Positions 34,291 through 44,835 of a stretch of 64,000 nt of DNA are shown here, piece after piece (the first letter of the stretch is position 1; each line of letters begins with the position of its first letter). Under the pieces are notes generated by a model. That model was not told where the DNA came from and did no database searches. It saw nothing but the letters and a program-made list of their open reading frames with translations. The translations under genes and the position numbers were made by a program. This stretch comes from Prosapia bicincta (lineage: Eukaryota; Arthropoda; Insecta; Hemiptera; Cercopidae), in the NCBI GenBank assembly GCA_036971475.1, contig JBAIZL010000002.1, forward strand, positions 357,887,582-357,951,581. Reading direction: 5' to 3'.

Positions 34291-34954
34291 AGACCACATT
34301 TAGGCATCGATAAATAGTTGCAGTTTATGACTAGGGTATTTATAAACAAGGAAATCTAAACTGTTCATAACTGTTTCAAATTAAATCTGCAGTGTTCTGG
34401 TTGGAACGCAGAAACTTAGTGCAAATAAATAAAATTAGAGATAAATGCTAACCTTGTGCACGACATGTTTTATTTTTATAGTTTAACGCTTCATTAAGAA
34501 TTTGGTCATTGTTCTAAAGATCTAATTAGCCATTGTACTTTTTATATCATATTTTTATTTTAAGGTAATTGAAACAATACCTAATTGTTCTGTAAATATC
34601 ATCCGTGAAAAGTGTTTCGAATTGATCCATTATTTCAGAAGAATAGAATGATTAGGTCATTTATAATTATTAGGGCCTTGAAATATTTAATTATATATGG
34701 CTAAGTGAAGCCAATTTCCGTTTTTAAAACTAGGTAATTATTTCTGTACATAATCGACACTGACAAAACAATCATACCTGGTTATGTAAAAAGTCTTAAG
34801 TACTCAAAAAAAAGACTCGGTAAATGCTTAAAAATATTACGACCTAAGACTTAAAATAATGAATATAGACAAAATTAAATTCATAATAAGTAGGCCTATA
34901 CAACTTTTTTAAATCCATTTTTCTAACAAAACATAGTAAACACTTTTAAATGTT

Positions 34955-35080
34955 TTAAACTTGCCTATAGTAGCACTTACTTTGATTGTTGAGGACGGCC
35001 GTTTCGGGAGATGTGTCCCTTTGTCAACTCAGACCATAACTACTAGTAGCCCACGCGAAGACGGAATCAACAAAAACATA
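34955..35080. repeat. Insertion containing a diverged satellite monomer
   Basis: Absent from copy C at the matching place. It contains ggagatgtgtccctttgtca and actagtagccc, recalling the 84-86 bp satellite (ggagatgtgtcatattgtca, tatagtagc). The insertion is bracketed by acaaaacatagtaa and acaaaaacatagtaa. Confidence 0.6.
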
Positions 35081-35455
35081 GTAAGATAGCTGTGTTATAA
35101 TATCTTAAAACATAGCTGTTAAAGTATCACTTTAGGGTGGATCTCGTTAAAGAAATATGGTTACACTCGCGCCACTCGGCGGGTCTGGTTGCACCAGTTT
35201 AATAGTGTCACTTTATATGTTAATTTACCAAATATAAAAACAACTAATAATTGATAATGATTATGAAACTGGAATACAAATTTATAATAGTGTATTATTT
35301 TTACTGAAAATACATGCAATCAAAGCAATCATGTATAATATTGAATTTTTTGTAATTTTTAGCCCTAAACTTAAATTTTGCAAAATCCTTTCTTAATATT
35401 TGTCTACGTTATGGACGGAATATACCCTGACAATTTAACCCACTACTCCTTGTAT

Positions 35456-36037
35456 AAAACCTGCCACTGTAGAGGAAGCCAACACCAAACCCGAAGCAAT
35501 AACGACACGTCGTATGTTAGGTCATCCCCCTTCTTCTAGGTAACCAGGGGAAAGCCTGGACAACGAAGGTGGATTTAGCCTGCTTTGGGAAGTCAAGCTG
35601 CTCAGATTTTCAGTATTACAAAAAGGGTAAGACAATGAGTATGCACTGCTAATTATATTAGAGGTGGGATATAAATGCTATGATGTAAGTTTGGGAGTTT
35701 CAGGAACCTTTTGTTGAACTTTTTTGTATTTTTTCGGAGTGTTTTTTCTTTAGTTTAACATCGTTTTATTTTGCGTTTTCAAGTAGTAAATTCAGTAACT
35801 AAGAGAAAATAATACTCGTAACGTATAAAGTTGAAGTAGAAAAGTGATTAAATTTCAAGTTACCAAAATTAAATTTAAATGCTGTAAATCGTCGGGTTGA
35901 GAAAGTTTTAAGATAACTTAAATTCTAAAATTTAAGATTAAAGTCAGAAAATAATAGGCATTATTAAGAAGAAATATATAGAAAGTGAAACATTTTATTT
36001 GAAATAAATAACAACCTATAAAATTTAAAAGTTGAAT
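35456..36037. other. No gene recognised
   Basis: Non-coding. A tataaatgc phrase near 35670 followed by T-rich sequence could be part of an LTR, but no partner was found. Confidence 0.35.
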
Positions 36038-36399
36038 TTGGGACAATACGTATAACTGTCTAACCAAGAGTAGAGGTAGAGGGGCGATAAAGAACTCAAA
36101 CCAATGCTGGGAAATGAACGCCACTAAAATTTCTTTTAAAACAAAATTTATGGAAATTTCATGTTTTGAATGTAGTTTCTTTATCTTGTATGATTAATAT
36201 AACATGAAGGCAAATGCGACGCCATGTTGAAATACTTCATGGAACCTAAATGACGGGAATGGAATGAGTCAGATATAAACAAATGCTAAGAAATAATATC
36301 AAAATTGTGAAAAGTATCTAAACCTTAAATAAAGATAATTTAAAAGAGTACTAAAATTATTTGATAAATAAAATTATTATAATAATAAGTTGTTAATAG
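36038..36399. repeat. 362-bp dispersed repeat, copy 2
   Basis: Partner of 23454-23816, same orientation, very high identity. No open frame. Confidence 0.85.
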
Positions 36400-36684
36400 A
36401 AAATAAGGAAAGTGTTAAATTAGTTACAAATAAACAAGTCAGAAATAAACAAAGTATAAAGTAGTACAGAAAATTTAGATACAGGCAGTCGAAATAAGAC
36501 GTTTTAAAATCATTTTTAATAAATTTGGAATTAAATAGATTCAGGATTAACTTGATATATTTTCAAAAAGTTTTTCATCTTTAAGGTTAAAGACAGGAAG
36601 TTACAAAAATTGAGGACAAAATTAAAAATAATTTTTCTAGACATTTTGGTAATTATCTAGGACAATAAATGTTTAAAAATAAAT

Positions 36685-36946
36685 AAAAACATACACAAAA
36701 CTCACAAATTAATCATTTATTACTTATACGCGTTTCAATGACCAAGTCATCATCATCAGTGAGTGTTACTTTATGTAGTAAATTAAGCTCGATTGACTTG
36801 AGTGCCATATTTAAACAAATATTCTTTCAGCTTAGCTTGTGAGGTTATGTTAAAAATAAAAAAAATTTACACAAAACTCACAAATTAATCATTTATTTCT
36901 CATACGCGTTTCAACGACCAAGTCATCATCATCAGTGAGTGTTACT
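36685..36946. repeat. Two direct copies of a Penelope-like element terminus
   Basis: An ~85-bp unit (acacaaaactcacaaattaa, then acgcgtttcaacgacc, then catcatcatcagtgagtgtt) occurs at about 36685-36770 and 36862-36946, 177 bp apart. On the minus strand each reads ctgatgatgatgacttggtc, then attgaaacgcg or gttgaaacgcg: a short stem between CTGATGA and GAAAC. Such termini, some with hammerhead-ribozyme-like cores, are known from Penelope-like elements. The ~280 bp before it (36400-36684) is A/T-rich, with nothing seen. Confidence 0.6.
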
Positions 36947-37860
36947 ACTCAACGTATAACTACTCAACAAATAAATGTTTGTTTACTCGGAGGTTACTTA
37001 TTTATAAGTTTGTCGTTTTGAAAGGAAATAGTGTTGTACATTCTTTAAGTCATCTACCATTTCAACTGCAATTGTAATTAGAAATATATTTTTTTTAAAA
37101 CAGAATTAGGTTATGTATTAGCAACATATTAGGAAAGAAAAGACAATTTTAACTTTAAAATGTTTGAAGTTAAGTATTTGATATTTTTAAAATTTAAATA
37201 TGGTGATTTTGTGATTTAATTCTGATTTTTAGGTATGGTCTTTAAAATTTTTAAATATGTTTAATTTTATGATTATATTTTCAATTTCGAGTATGTATTA
37301 TTTTTAATTTAGCTTTGATTTTTAAATATGTTTGTTTTACTGGGTAATTTTTGCGTTTTCAGGGTATGAAGTTATGGGTTTAAATATATATTTTTAAATT
37401 AATAATATTTATTCAGATAAGTTTTTTTTTTGGTTGAAAGAAAAAACATAAAGTTTTTTAAAAGTTAATATTGAGTTTATTTGGTTAAAGAGTTGAACTA
37501 GGGAACTTGAGAAAAAGGTTTAATTTGTTATGAAAATTTTTCTTTGGGTAGAACAAGAAATGAATAAAATTATAAATTTATTAATACGTTTTTAAACTTG
37601 CACTTTGTAAACTGTGCTTGTTACTTATTTTTTCGAGAAAATTGTAACTTGCGAATTGAGTTCAAATTTCATTTTATAAAGCTACTTTCTTCGAAAATCC
37701 TAAGATAAAGCTCAAAGGGTTAAATCTAAGAGAGGTAGGGTTTTTAAATACACTGACTGGTTCTCTGACAGAAATTGCCAAGTATTATCACAGGTTCTGC
37801 TTTAGGTCAAAAAGGCTTTCAGAAAATTTTACCGGGGACGGAAGACTGGCTGCTGTAGCA
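36947..37860. other. No gene recognised
   Basis: Very A/T-rich; nothing assignable. Confidence 0.4.
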
Positions 37861-37861
37861 A

Positions 37862-37985
37862 CATAAAACACACAAGCTGCGCGCACACGCACACTCGAAC
37901 GAACACACATATACCCGCACACGCACACACGAACGAACACACATATACCCGCGCGCACACACACACACACACACAGATACATACA
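37862..37985. repeat. CA-rich repeat with doubled ~40-bp unit
   Basis: A unit containing cgaacgaacacacatatacc occurs twice, then a (CA)n run. Frames here are low-complexity. Confidence 0.9.
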
Positions 37986-38379
37986 CAAAAGTGAATATAC
38001 GCGCACACACGGGAATACACTATCAGAAAATCTATTTTTATATTACTGTGAAACTTCACTTATTTCGTATTGGTAAGTCTTTAGGTTATCCAGTAAAACA
38101 TCAGATTTATACACTATTCGTGTTGAATGTCTTCTGTGATAATCGTTTATTCGGACGTTTACTATCATACACTCAGTTAATCTTAGGTTTAACCTCTAAG
38201 ACAAGGTTTATAGCATCCAACTATACCCAACCTAAGCATAACCTTAATCGAGCCGCTCTTTACGTATATGGAAAATGATTAGGCATTTGAATAACCATTT
38301 GTTATTCCCAAAACCCACTGTTACGTACTTTTTTAAAATTAAATACAATTTAATTTAACTATTGTAAATGCTTCAGAGA
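37986..38379. other. No gene recognised
   Basis: A 95-codon plus frame (38-kb region up to 38278) has no recognisable motif and no splice context; left unassigned. Confidence 0.35.
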
Positions 38380-38760
38380 GGGACTCATTACCGGCAAACC
38401 TTTGTCCCTTGCAAGGTTCGGTACGGCACAGTTCATTTCATGACGTCGGTAAAACGACATCCCTTCCATTACTCTCGACGTGACGTAGTTTCTCGTAAGT
38501 TCTAAGCAAGGCTCGGCTTAGATCACGCATATTTCCCGTTACGCTCTACATGAAGTAGATATTTCTTTCTTTGCTTCTCCCGTCGTGTGGCGAAGATATT
38601 ATTAGTATAAATAGTGACTATTTTGAAATATATGTGATTTCCCTTAGGTTACTTAGGTAAGTGATAAGTGCGTGACAGGGTGCACCCGAACAACTGACCG
38701 TCATCCGACAGGAAGGACTAGTGGTGGTACTTCGCCCAGTGAGGTGTGTGCGATAGCTGT
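38380..38760 (+). repeat. Possible LTR remnant
   Basis: Less A/T-rich than its surroundings. A tataaatag box lies near 38609, and gacagggtgcacccgaac about 65 bases later recalls the tRNA-Lys-type primer site seen intact at 60098. No second LTR or coding remains were found nearby. Confidence 0.3.
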
Positions 38761-39092
38761 TAACTTTTTTCATTTATTGAGTATTTAAGGTCCTCCGGAA
38801 AACTATGCCGTTACATGGCAAAATATTTAACACCCACATTTACCAACCGTTATTTCTAAAACCTCCCCATCTTCATTTTAGAAAATTTTACATCTTTAAA
38901 ATCTACTGGTAAAATCCCAAGACCGCATCTGTTATTGTACAAAATCCTTACGTTTACCACTTCTTTTTTTTAATGAATGATTTACTAGTTAAACTTCAGG
39001 TTCAGAACATACAGTTACATTTATACAACAAATATAATAAATTTGGCTTAACATGGACACATATACGGTACTGTACAGACCGAGATATAACA
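38761..39092. other. No gene recognised
   Basis: Non-coding, A/T-rich. Confidence 0.4.
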
Positions 39093-39182
39093 CGGCGTTT
39101 CTAGGCAACTTAGCGTCAGTCTCGGCGTTATGTAGGCAACTTAGCGTCAGTCAAGGCGTTATGTAGGCAATTTACGTCTGTG
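39093..39182. repeat. 30-31 bp tandem repeat, three units
   Basis: Units of the form cggcgttatgtaggcaactt followed by agcgtcagt, the third diverged. Confidence 0.88.
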
Positions 39183-40795
39183 TTAGCCATGACACTATGA
39201 ACCTGTGACTAAAGAGAACAACGTAAACCTGCTGTGATGTTGCTTTCAGACTACTTAGTTGAGCAATAATGCAAAAATCTAGAGCGGTGACACGATATTA
39301 TTGCAAATATCTGCCAAGTACAAATGTAAATAAAGATAAATAAATAAAGCTGCTCTAAGAAAAAAGCAATGTTTCAACTCAGTTGTCAGGACGGATGCTT
39401 GATGAGTTCATTTTTATTATGCTTTATTACCATTAAATAATAAATTTGTGGATTTGAATCAAAAACGTTTAGCAAAATATTTTTGTCACGCCAAATAATA
39501 CAGTTAATTTAGGCACTAATTTGCACTTATAATTATTGTAACATAAGTTATATTATAAAATATATTTAAATTTATGTCAGTTTTAATACCTGATACAAAT
39601 TTATAAACTGTTACGAACTTATTATTGAATAAACAATTGTGTTTAGTACACAAAATAACCTTGTCCAACCGTTCTGCAATACTTATTTTCAACTGCTCCA
39701 ACTGATTTAAACAACTGCAACAATATTTCAATTCTCACATCTCTGGTTTTGTACGTTTCCTATCTGCAGGCAGCTCACAGATCTTCTAATTTAAATCTAC
39801 CTGTGTAGTCTTCCAGAGAAATTTAAAATTAATCCGATTTCATTCTTTTATCCATCGCCTGAACGTCACAGTTTGTATTAGTATAGGGAATTCCAGCGAT
39901 AGTGGGTAGAGGGTAAAAGTGCTATAAGTGCTAGAATAATTTTTTTTCACAATATACGTATACTGTTGAATGAAAATGAATTTATTAACACTGTAAACAG
40001 TTTACCCAGGCGTAAAACTCTAGATACAAGAAGTTGTTTTGCAACTGAGATTCTCGTAAGTTGAGCGAATTGTCACGAATATACCCGAAGAACAAACACG
40101 ACAGCTAATGCTAATAGCATCTTTCGTCTTCACTTAGAGGTCTTTTGAGGTTATGCTTGAACCCTTTTCACGTGTAATATCCTAAACATTCAGAAATGTA
40201 TAGTTGATTTATTTAAGTGATACCTTATGATTTCATAGACATTTTTTTACTACTAAATTATGTAAAATTCTGTAGTAGTAAATGAAAATGAATCTATAAG
40301 AAGAAATACATTATTTCTTAATACATGTACAGTAAATATACTATCTTTAAATTATATACGAAATTTATATACTGAGTTTAAAAATATAGACGAAAAAGTG
40401 AACAATACTCTACTTATTTCGAAGCGTGGCTACTCAGAATTTTTACTATGTTAGTCGTTTTTGTCAAGTGTTTTACACATGTAAGTTATTGAAGAAATAC
40501 TGTTTGTATATAAAGTAAATGCGACAGTCTTGTAACTTACCACTAGACTCTAATCACTGTAGACAAACAGAGGCCAACAGTTCTTATAGGAATAAGAATG
40601 TGTACTCTTATTTGATTATTAGTTACTACAGAATACATTTGTTGAAGTTATTAAAATCAGTTAGAATTATTATTGTACTAAAAATATTAATGTTTATGTA
40701 CAATAATAATTTATTATTAAACTTTTGCTATTACTTGCGACCAGACTTTTTTTAAACTAAAAGTTGTTAAATTGTTAACTTACACTTGGAGGAAA
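39183..40795. other. No gene recognised
   Basis: A/T-rich; short open frames at 39516-39731 and 40519-40755 lack family features. Confidence 0.4.
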
Positions 40796-41600
40796 CGTTT
40801 TCGTCTTACGACTTCTTCAGCCTCTTATTTTTGCTGCTAGGAATGCTGCAGTTGCGCTTCCTCGGTACCATTATTTTGAAAGTTAGAAGTGATGTGATCG
40901 AAGTGATGTGTGATCTGTGCCATGTTTGTTCATTTTAGATGTCATTTTATATGTGCTGCTATGTCTATATATTTCATACTATTCTAGTATGATTAATTTA
41001 TGGCCTTTGTTAAATGTGTGGAGGTGGCTCATGTTATTTTCCATACTTTTGCATGAGTGTTTAGTGTCCATGAGGTAATTTGCGAAAGTTGATTCAATAG
41101 TGGTGTGCAGTATGCTTTTGTGTTCTTTAAATCTTTCAGCGAAAGATCTGCCTGTTTGTCCATATAGAACTTATTGCAGTTGTTGCATTGTAGTTTGTGT
41201 ACTCCTGGGTTATTGTATGTGTTGGTATTGTTGTTAATGAAGTCTGATAGTCATTTGGCTTTTATTTGTTGTTCTGTAAGCTACATTGTATCCTGCTTTT
41301 TTGAATTGGTGTGCTATTTTATTAGTGAGTTTGTTTATGTATGTCAGGGTGATGAATTTGTTTGTGTTCGTGTTTTTGTTGTTGTTGCTGTTCTTTTTGA
41401 GTATTTTTCTGTGTCGTTTGTCTATCAAATAATTGTCATATCCATTTTTGTGGGGTAAATATTTGATTGTGTTTAGTTCCTCTGTGTAGTTAGTTGTGGA
41501 CATAGGTATTTTATTTAGTCTGTGTAGTAAATGTTTGAATGCTGTGTGTTTATGTTATATTGGGTGGTTCGATGAATTGTGTATCATTGTGTCTATCATG
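40796..41600 (-). pseudogene. Penelope-like element: C-terminal region with GIY-YIG domain
   Basis: Penelope-like retroelements encode a reverse transcriptase followed by a GIY-YIG endonuclease. On the minus strand the post-RT linker is visible (FKHLLHRLNKIPM, then TIKYLPHKNGYDNYLIDKRH). Then comes a stretch ending KAGYNVAYRTTNKSQ, a break, GVHKLQCNNCNKFY in one frame and YGQTGRSFAERFKEHKS in another. These correspond to the GIY and YIG motifs and the catalytic Arg region. Frame breaks show it is inactive. The reverse transcriptase is missing; a Gypsy LTR starts at 41611 where it should continue, so the element may have been truncated or interrupted there. Confidence 0.85.
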
Positions 41601-41610
41601 GTCGGTGCAA

Positions 41611-41850
41611 TGTATGTAACTGACTACATCTATGAGTAAGTAAAATACTATCTTGGTGCTCCATGACTCCCCACTCCAGTGTTCCTAGTTGAGAGTGGAC
41701 GTTCCGCGTTCAGGATGTCGATCTGCCTCGAACCGTTCTGTATAATGTTGAGTCTATCTTTATCCATACACACCTAATAGTTAATGAAAGTGTAACGATG
41801 TGAGTATTACTTAAAGTACCTATCTTGTAACAGTGAATTCAGCTATTACA
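41611..41850 (+). repeat. Gypsy 5' LTR
   Basis: Starts tgtatgtaactgac and ends cagctattaca. The boundary is set by the primer site that follows; only one LTR is present, so the start is approximate. Confidence 0.65.
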
Positions 41851-41870
41851 GTTGGCGACGAAAATAATTG
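41851..41870 (+). other. Primer-binding site of Gypsy element
   Basis: GTTGGCGACGAAAATAATTG: the TTGGCGACGA motif after ...TTACA is a common Gypsy-type primer site. Confidence 0.65.
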
Positions 41871-42027
41871 GTTATGTTTAAAGTAAACTGTAATTAAAAT
41901 GTGGCGGTCGTTGTATTCTAACCTCTATTGTATTGCACGTGGTCAAGTGTATGCCGTTAATGCAGGAATTTATTGTCTATCGTAAGGTGTATGACATAAG
42001 ACAGAAGTAGCAATATTAAAGTAAGAA

Positions 42028-42661
42028 AATGTCAGGTCTAATCGGCAACATATGTAAATTTGACGGTGCAGAGGAAACGTGGGAGTCGTACATTGAGAGA
42101 TTAGAAATAATTATTGATGCAAATGATATAAAAGATAATAAAAAAGATAATATAAAAGATAAAAGATAAAAATAACACTGTTAACTGTAATGGGCCTTAA
42201 AAACATATAATTTATTAAAAAACTTATGTGTACCAGAAAAACCAACAAGTAAAACGTTTGATCAAATTGTACAGTTAGTACAAAAGCATTTAAACCCGAA
42301 GCCGTCAGTTATAACGGAACGGTACAAGTTTAGTTTGAGGGTTCAACGTGAGAATGAGTCAATTGGTGAAAATATTGTACAATTGAAGGAACTATCAATG
42401 CACTGTGAGTTTGGTGAGAAACTATCTGAATATTTCCGGGATAGACTAGTAAGTGAACTGAGGGATGATGCTGTGAAGAAACGTCTGTCAAGTGAATTGG
42501 AGCTGACATACGAGACTGCAGTGAAAATTGCAATAAATGTTGAGATGACTGAGGGGAGCAGCCATGTTAGGGAGTTCAACAGCGACAGGAGACATGAAGA
42601 TAGCCAAGCTGAGTTTCAACAACAGACAAGGGTCAATGTCGACACAAAACCAAGCGACTGA
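42028..42661 (+). pseudogene. Gypsy gag, broken by short-repeat expansion
   Basis: Starts MSGLIGNICKFDGAEETWES, a typical gag opening. A tandem aaaagataatata-type expansion near 42125-42170 shifts the frame and adds stops. The frame then resumes as a long open segment: SVITERYKFSLRVQRENESI, then FRDRLVSELRDDAVKKRLSS. Non-functional. Confidence 0.82.
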
Positions 42662-42714
42662 CAGCAGCAGACAACATCAGGGTCGAAATCAGTAGCATTC
42701 GTCTTTTTATTGTA

Positions 42715-43830
42715 GGGGAGAGGAGAAGACAGTTTCAAGTGTTATTGTTGTGGCAAAGAAGGTCACAAAGTTAATCAGTGTAAATTTAAAGGCTATAAGT
42801 GCAATAAGTGTCACAAAGTTGGTCATTTAGCTAAAGTATGTAAGTCAGATAACAATGGCTCTTATAAAAATAACAAAGGTAAATATAGATTTAAGCAATA
42901 TTACGTAATTATGTCGGAAATCAGGCATAGCGTAAATAATGATGATGAAGTATATGACTCAACTAATATTTTTACTTTGTATAAAGTAGAGAAACCTAGT
43001 TACATTAATTACAGAGTAAAACCAATAACAGCAGAATTGGAAATAGAGAGCAAGTCATTCACTTTTGAAGTAGATAGTGGAGTATGTGTCTCAGTGATAA
43101 ATAGACAATGCTACCAAAATTATTTTAGTCATATCGAACTAAAGCATACTAACTTGATCTTACGTTCCTATACCAATCAGCCGATAAAGCCCATAGGGAA
43201 ATTGTCAGTCCAAGTAAAACATGAGTTAAAAGTAAAAGAGTTAATGTTATATGTTATAGCTAATGGAGCAAACCCAAGAATGGGAAGGGATTGGATAAAA
43301 GAGTTGCAGGTTATAATTAAAATTCCTGACAGTTCGAGTAGTACTTACAATAACAACTCGCAGGTTCTTTGTAAAATATTAAGCAATGAATCGGAAATTG
43401 TAAATAAGTGGTATAACACATATCCTAGAGTCTTTACAGACAAACATGGTTGCTACACTGGAAAGCCAGTAATATTAGAATTAAAAGAAAACACCATTCC
43501 TAGATTTTGTAAACCAAGAAATGTAACTTTTGCGTTAAAAGATAAGATAGAAACAGAGGAAGGTATCCTAACTCCTGTTTGTAACATTGAATTGGGATCA
43601 CCTACAGTTCCAATAATTAAGAAATGTTTCGTTAGTAATAAACAGACACCCTATTCCTAGGATTGAAGATTTATTCAATAGATTACAGAAGGGAGATACA
43701 TTCTCCAAAATCGATTTGTCCCAGGATTATCAACAAATTTGCTTAGATGAGCAATCTCAAAAACTATGTACCATAAGTACAACCAAAGGATTATTTATGT
43801 ATACAAGAGTCCCATTTAGTGTAGATTGAA
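42715..43830 (+). pseudogene. Gypsy zinc knuckles, protease and partial reverse transcriptase
   Basis: Two zinc knuckles (CYCCGKEGHKVNQC; CNKCHKVGHLAKVC) are followed by a protease whose active site reads FEVDSGVCVSVINRQC. DSG is in place of DTG, which is acceptable in this lineage. GANPRMGRDWIKEL corresponds to the second half (usually LLGRDWL). The reverse transcriptase begins IPRIEDLFNRLQKGDTFSKI, then DLSQDYQQICLDEQSQ, and is cut off before the catalytic YxDD. Confidence 0.85.
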
Positions 43831-44369
43831 TCAAAGCTTTGATTCACCAATATTGCCATGTCTATTTCACTAAGCATTTTGTAAATTCTATAGAAATAGG
43901 TCATTTAAAAAAAATGCTGTGTGTACCATATGAAAAAGCTTTATAGCTACATTTTTGAAGAGAGATGATTTTTTAAAATGTCTACTTTTGAATATTATAT
44001 TATTGTATTATCCTTTTGATTAGCATTCACATACCGGTATGTTAGATCGAGTTATGGAAGGTGGGAGCAATCCCGTATATGAACGTTCTATCATTTCTCT
44101 AGAATTAGCATTAGAGTATGTTTACAATTATTTCTTTTTCTGTGTATTGTACTACACTCTAGATTCAATATTTGATACTACCTGGACAAAAAAAAATGCT
44201 ACAAAAGTACAAAGCCACGGTTCTTTTGTTTGCAAGGTCTATGATTTGTCTCGCGTGTTAACGATCATTTTGTAGTTTTTTGGTATTTTACACTTTTCAA
44301 TAGATCAAGGACAATAATTTTGTTCCCAAGTTGCATGACTTTGATAAAAATAAATGTATAATTTTTATC
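43831..44369. other. No gene recognised
   Basis: Sequence after the truncated Gypsy element; a 78-codon frame at 44039 has no family features. Confidence 0.4.
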
Positions 44370-44495
44370 AAATGTGTTTGGCCACTGGAACCTAAAGAAT
44401 TAGACTTTTTGAAAATATTTTTTGATAAAGATTTGATCAATAAAATTGTTACGGTAACCAACGAATATTATGCTTTTGTGATAATACTACTGTCT
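44370..44495 (+). pseudogene. PiggyBac-like transposase fragment (tentative)
   Basis: A short plus-strand frame reads WPLEPKELDFLKIFFDKDLI, then TNEYYA. PiggyBac transposases begin their core with a similar pattern (..FF.lff.dell..iv..TN.YA). No catalytic Asp region follows, and termini were not established, although TTAACCCTCC at 46045-46060 would suit one. Confidence 0.35.
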
Positions 44496-44597
44496 CCATT
44501 AATCAATAAAGTTAATTTTCTGTATTAGTAAAAATAGTTGAATTCTAATTACCATTGAAAAACATTTGGTTAGGGAAAAAACATACCAAAGTGACCC

Positions 44598-44803
44598 TTA
44601 TCGCATTAAGGCTCTATCTGGAGTTTTGAGAAGTTCACAAAATGCTTGCCCCATCAGAGCTCTTTTGTTGGATAGACGAACATTGGCACCCACAAGCAAG
44701 AATCCTGCCCAGTTTGCTGGATGTCCAAAATTTTTAGTATGTTTAGTATATAAGATTTTACAGTCTGCATAGATTCTCCTAATGCTTGACTCACTCGCGA
44801 ACC
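44598..44803 (-). pseudogene. TTC28-like CHAT-domain exon, frameshifted
   Basis: TTC28-type proteins combine tetratricopeptide repeats with a C-terminal CHAT (caspase-like) domain. After a consensus-like acceptor (ttgttactgctcag) the minus strand encodes GSRVSQALGESMQTVK. About 25 bases later, in another frame, comes KNFGHPANWAGFLLVGANVR, then LSNKRALMGQAFCELLKTPD and a stop. The usual text is ..VSQAL.E.M.TVQ.TK.F.HP.NWAGF.L.G.DV.L...ALMG.AL.ELL.TPER. A small insertion (tatactaaacatactaaa) breaks the frame, and three residues are missing before the stop. The intron-type acceptor argues against a processed copy; it is probably a degraded duplicate. Confidence 0.72.
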
Positions 44804-44835
44804 CTGAGCAGTAACAAGATCTTAGAACTTTTCTT

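Larger units (their letters stand above)
31915..35455 (+). mobile_element. Long copy A of undescribed ~3.5-kb repeat family
   Basis: Its left ~2.3 kb matches, inverted, 56430-59175, and its right ~1.3 kb matches, inverted, 2327-3450. The three copies together define a family over 3.5 kb long. Contents in order are A/T-rich left part, conserved exon-like segment (32991-33142), A/T-rich spacer, 131-bp minisatellite (33770-34290), and a right part ending near ttaacccactactccttgta. No long open frame, LTR or clear terminal inverted repeat is visible. Internal minisatellites occur in Helitron-like and other non-autonomous elements, but no diagnostic ends were found. Confidence 0.75.
41611..43830 (+). 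mobile_element. Gypsy LTR retrotransposon, 3'-truncated
   Basis: 5' LTR, primer site, gag, zinc knuckles, protease and the start of reverse transcriptase are present on the plus strand in order. The element stops in mid reverse transcriptase (after the ...LFMYTRVPFSV block) with no RNase H, integrase or second LTR. It is a different lineage from the element at 4249-12006, judging by gag and protease text. Confidence 0.87.

Noticed and set aside
41174..41458. Plus-strand Val/Cys-rich 94-residue frame
   Set aside because: Antisense of the Penelope-like coding region.
44039..44275. 78-residue plus frame
   Set aside because: Begins with ATG, but no motif, no homologous copy in the window and no exon signals.
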